Part shown: one piece after another, positions 5,349 to 6,012 of the stretch
How positions within the stretch are numbered: position 1 is the stretch's first letter
Layout: every line of letters begins with the position of its first letter
Origin: Frankiaceae bacterium
Lineage (GTDB): Bacteria > Actinomycetota > Actinomycetes > Frankiales > Frankiaceae
Reading direction: 5' to 3'
Assembly (NCBI GenBank): GCA_030840885.1
Contig: JAVEDQ010000267.1
Span: 1-6,012 of the forward strand
DNA: 6,012 bases
Notes under the pieces: generated by a model
What the model saw: only the letters and a program-made list of their open reading frames with translations
Told to the model about the DNA's origin: nothing
The model's database searches: none
Position numbers and translations under genes: made by a program

Positions 5349-6012
5349 TGCGCTCGTCGGTCGCGGTCAGCGCGACCCGCACGTGCCGGGAACCCGCGGT
5401 GCCGTAGAACTCCCCCGGCGCCACCAGCACGCCGACGTCGGCAAGGGCGCCCACCGTCGTCCAGCAGTCCTCGTCCCGGGTCGCCCACACGTACAGGCCG
5501 GCCTCGGAGTTCTCGATGCGGAAGCCCGCGGCCTGCAGGGCGGCGCGGACCGTCTCGCGGCGCGCGGCGTAACGCTTGCGCTGCTCGGCCACGTGCGCGT
5601 CGTCGTCGAGGCACGCGACCATCGCCGCCTGCACGGGAGCGGGGACGATGAGGCCGGCGTGCTTGCGGATCTCGAGCAGCTGCTTCACGACCGCCGGGTC
5701 ACCCGCGACGAAGCCGGCTCGGTAGCCGGCGAGGTTGGACCGCTTGGACAGCGAATGGACCGTCAGCAGCCCGTCGTGCGTTCCGCCGCAGACGTCGGGG
5801 TGCAGCACGCTGACCGGCTCGGCGTCCCAGCCGAACTCGGTGTAGCACTCGTCGCTGACGACGAGCACGCCCCGCTCGCGCGCCCAGTCGACGACCTTCT
5901 TCAGGTGCGGCGCGGGTAGGACCCGACCTGTCGGGTTCGACGGCGAGTTCACCCAGATCATCCGAACCCGGGCGGGGCCGAGAGCGGTGAGGCTGTCGCT
6001 TGCAAGCGGCGT
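5311..6012 (-). CDS. dapC: Succinyldiaminopimelate aminotransferase (N-terminus beyond right edge)
   Basis: A fold-type I PLP aminotransferase (class I/II) that most likely converts N-succinyl-2-amino-6-ketopimelate and glutamate to succinyl-diaminopimelate in lysine and cell-wall meso-DAP synthesis in the cytoplasm. I see 233 residues; the reading frame is open to the edge as TPLASDSLTALGPARVRMIW, so the ATG at 5961 is internal, and roughly 130 N-terminal residues are missing. Visible landmarks: NSPSNPTG with the PLP-contacting Asn, SDECYTEF with the pyridine-N Asp and the Tyr, the Schiff-base lysine in HSLSKRSN (codon 5743-5745), GYRAGF, and HVRVALT with the likely carboxylate-binding Arg near the C-terminus. 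All expected residues are present. DapC is chosen over other aminotransferases from the DSLTALGPAR and SKRSNLAGYRAGF stretches, which recall actinobacterial DapC; a generic aspartate/aminotransferase annotation remains possible. It converges on rarD. Confidence 0.87.
   Translation of the reverse strand, partial: TPLASDSLTALGPARVRMIWVNSPSNPTGRVLPAPHLKKVVDWARERGVLVVSDECYTEFGWDAEPVSVLHPDVCGGTHDGLLTVHSLSKRSNLAGYRAGFVAGDPAVVKQLLEIRKHAGLIVPAPVQAAMVACLDDDAHVAEQRKRYAARRETVRAALQAAGFRIENSEAGLYVWATRDEDCWTTVGALADVGVLVAPGEFYGTAGSRHVRVALTATDERINAMPERLASLA

Overview
The window is GC-rich chromosomal DNA with almost no non-coding space, GGC/CTG/CTC-biased codons and strong G-rich ribosome binding sites. It most likely comes from a high-GC actinomycete. 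A Geodermatophilales/Frankiales-like source is my guess, because a large membrane GGDEF-EAL protein, RarD and an actinobacterial-type DapC sit close together; the sequence alone does not fix the genus. No RNA genes, mobile elements, CRISPR arrays or origins were seen, and no gene-free stretch exceeds about 180 bases.

Layout from left to right: (1) positions 1-2257, minus strand, a membrane GAF-GGDEF-EAL cyclic-di-GMP protein whose C-terminus runs off the left edge; (2) 2258-2394, a spacer with a strong inverted repeat that should terminate the peptidase transcript, plus the leader of the GGDEF-EAL gene; (3) 2395-4254, minus strand, a secreted subtilisin-family (S8) peptidase with an intact catalytic set and an unusual C-terminal tail of tryptophan-centred pentapeptides; (4) 4255-4436, a divergent promoter region; (5) 4437-5348, plus strand, the EamA-family transporter RarD, probably translated from a GTG that may be leaderless; (6) 5311-6012, minus strand, the C-terminal two thirds of a class I/II PLP aminotransferase matching succinyldiaminopimelate aminotransferase (DapC), convergent with rarD and overlapping it by 38 bases.

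The four genes do not look like one operon. The two minus-strand genes on the left are separated by a terminator-like hairpin, and rarD is transcribed divergently from the peptidase and convergently with dapC. DapC serves lysine and meso-diaminopimelate synthesis in the cytoplasm, RarD is an inner-membrane permease of unclear substrate, the peptidase acts outside the cell, and the GGDEF-EAL protein is a signalling enzyme. No shared pathway is evident.

The most notable element is the peptidase tail. Aromatic residues recur every five residues from W523 to W618. Superimposed on this is a ten-residue period in which every second unit is Thr-Arg-Trp. The register resembles the pentapeptide-repeat consensus, with Trp in the core position.
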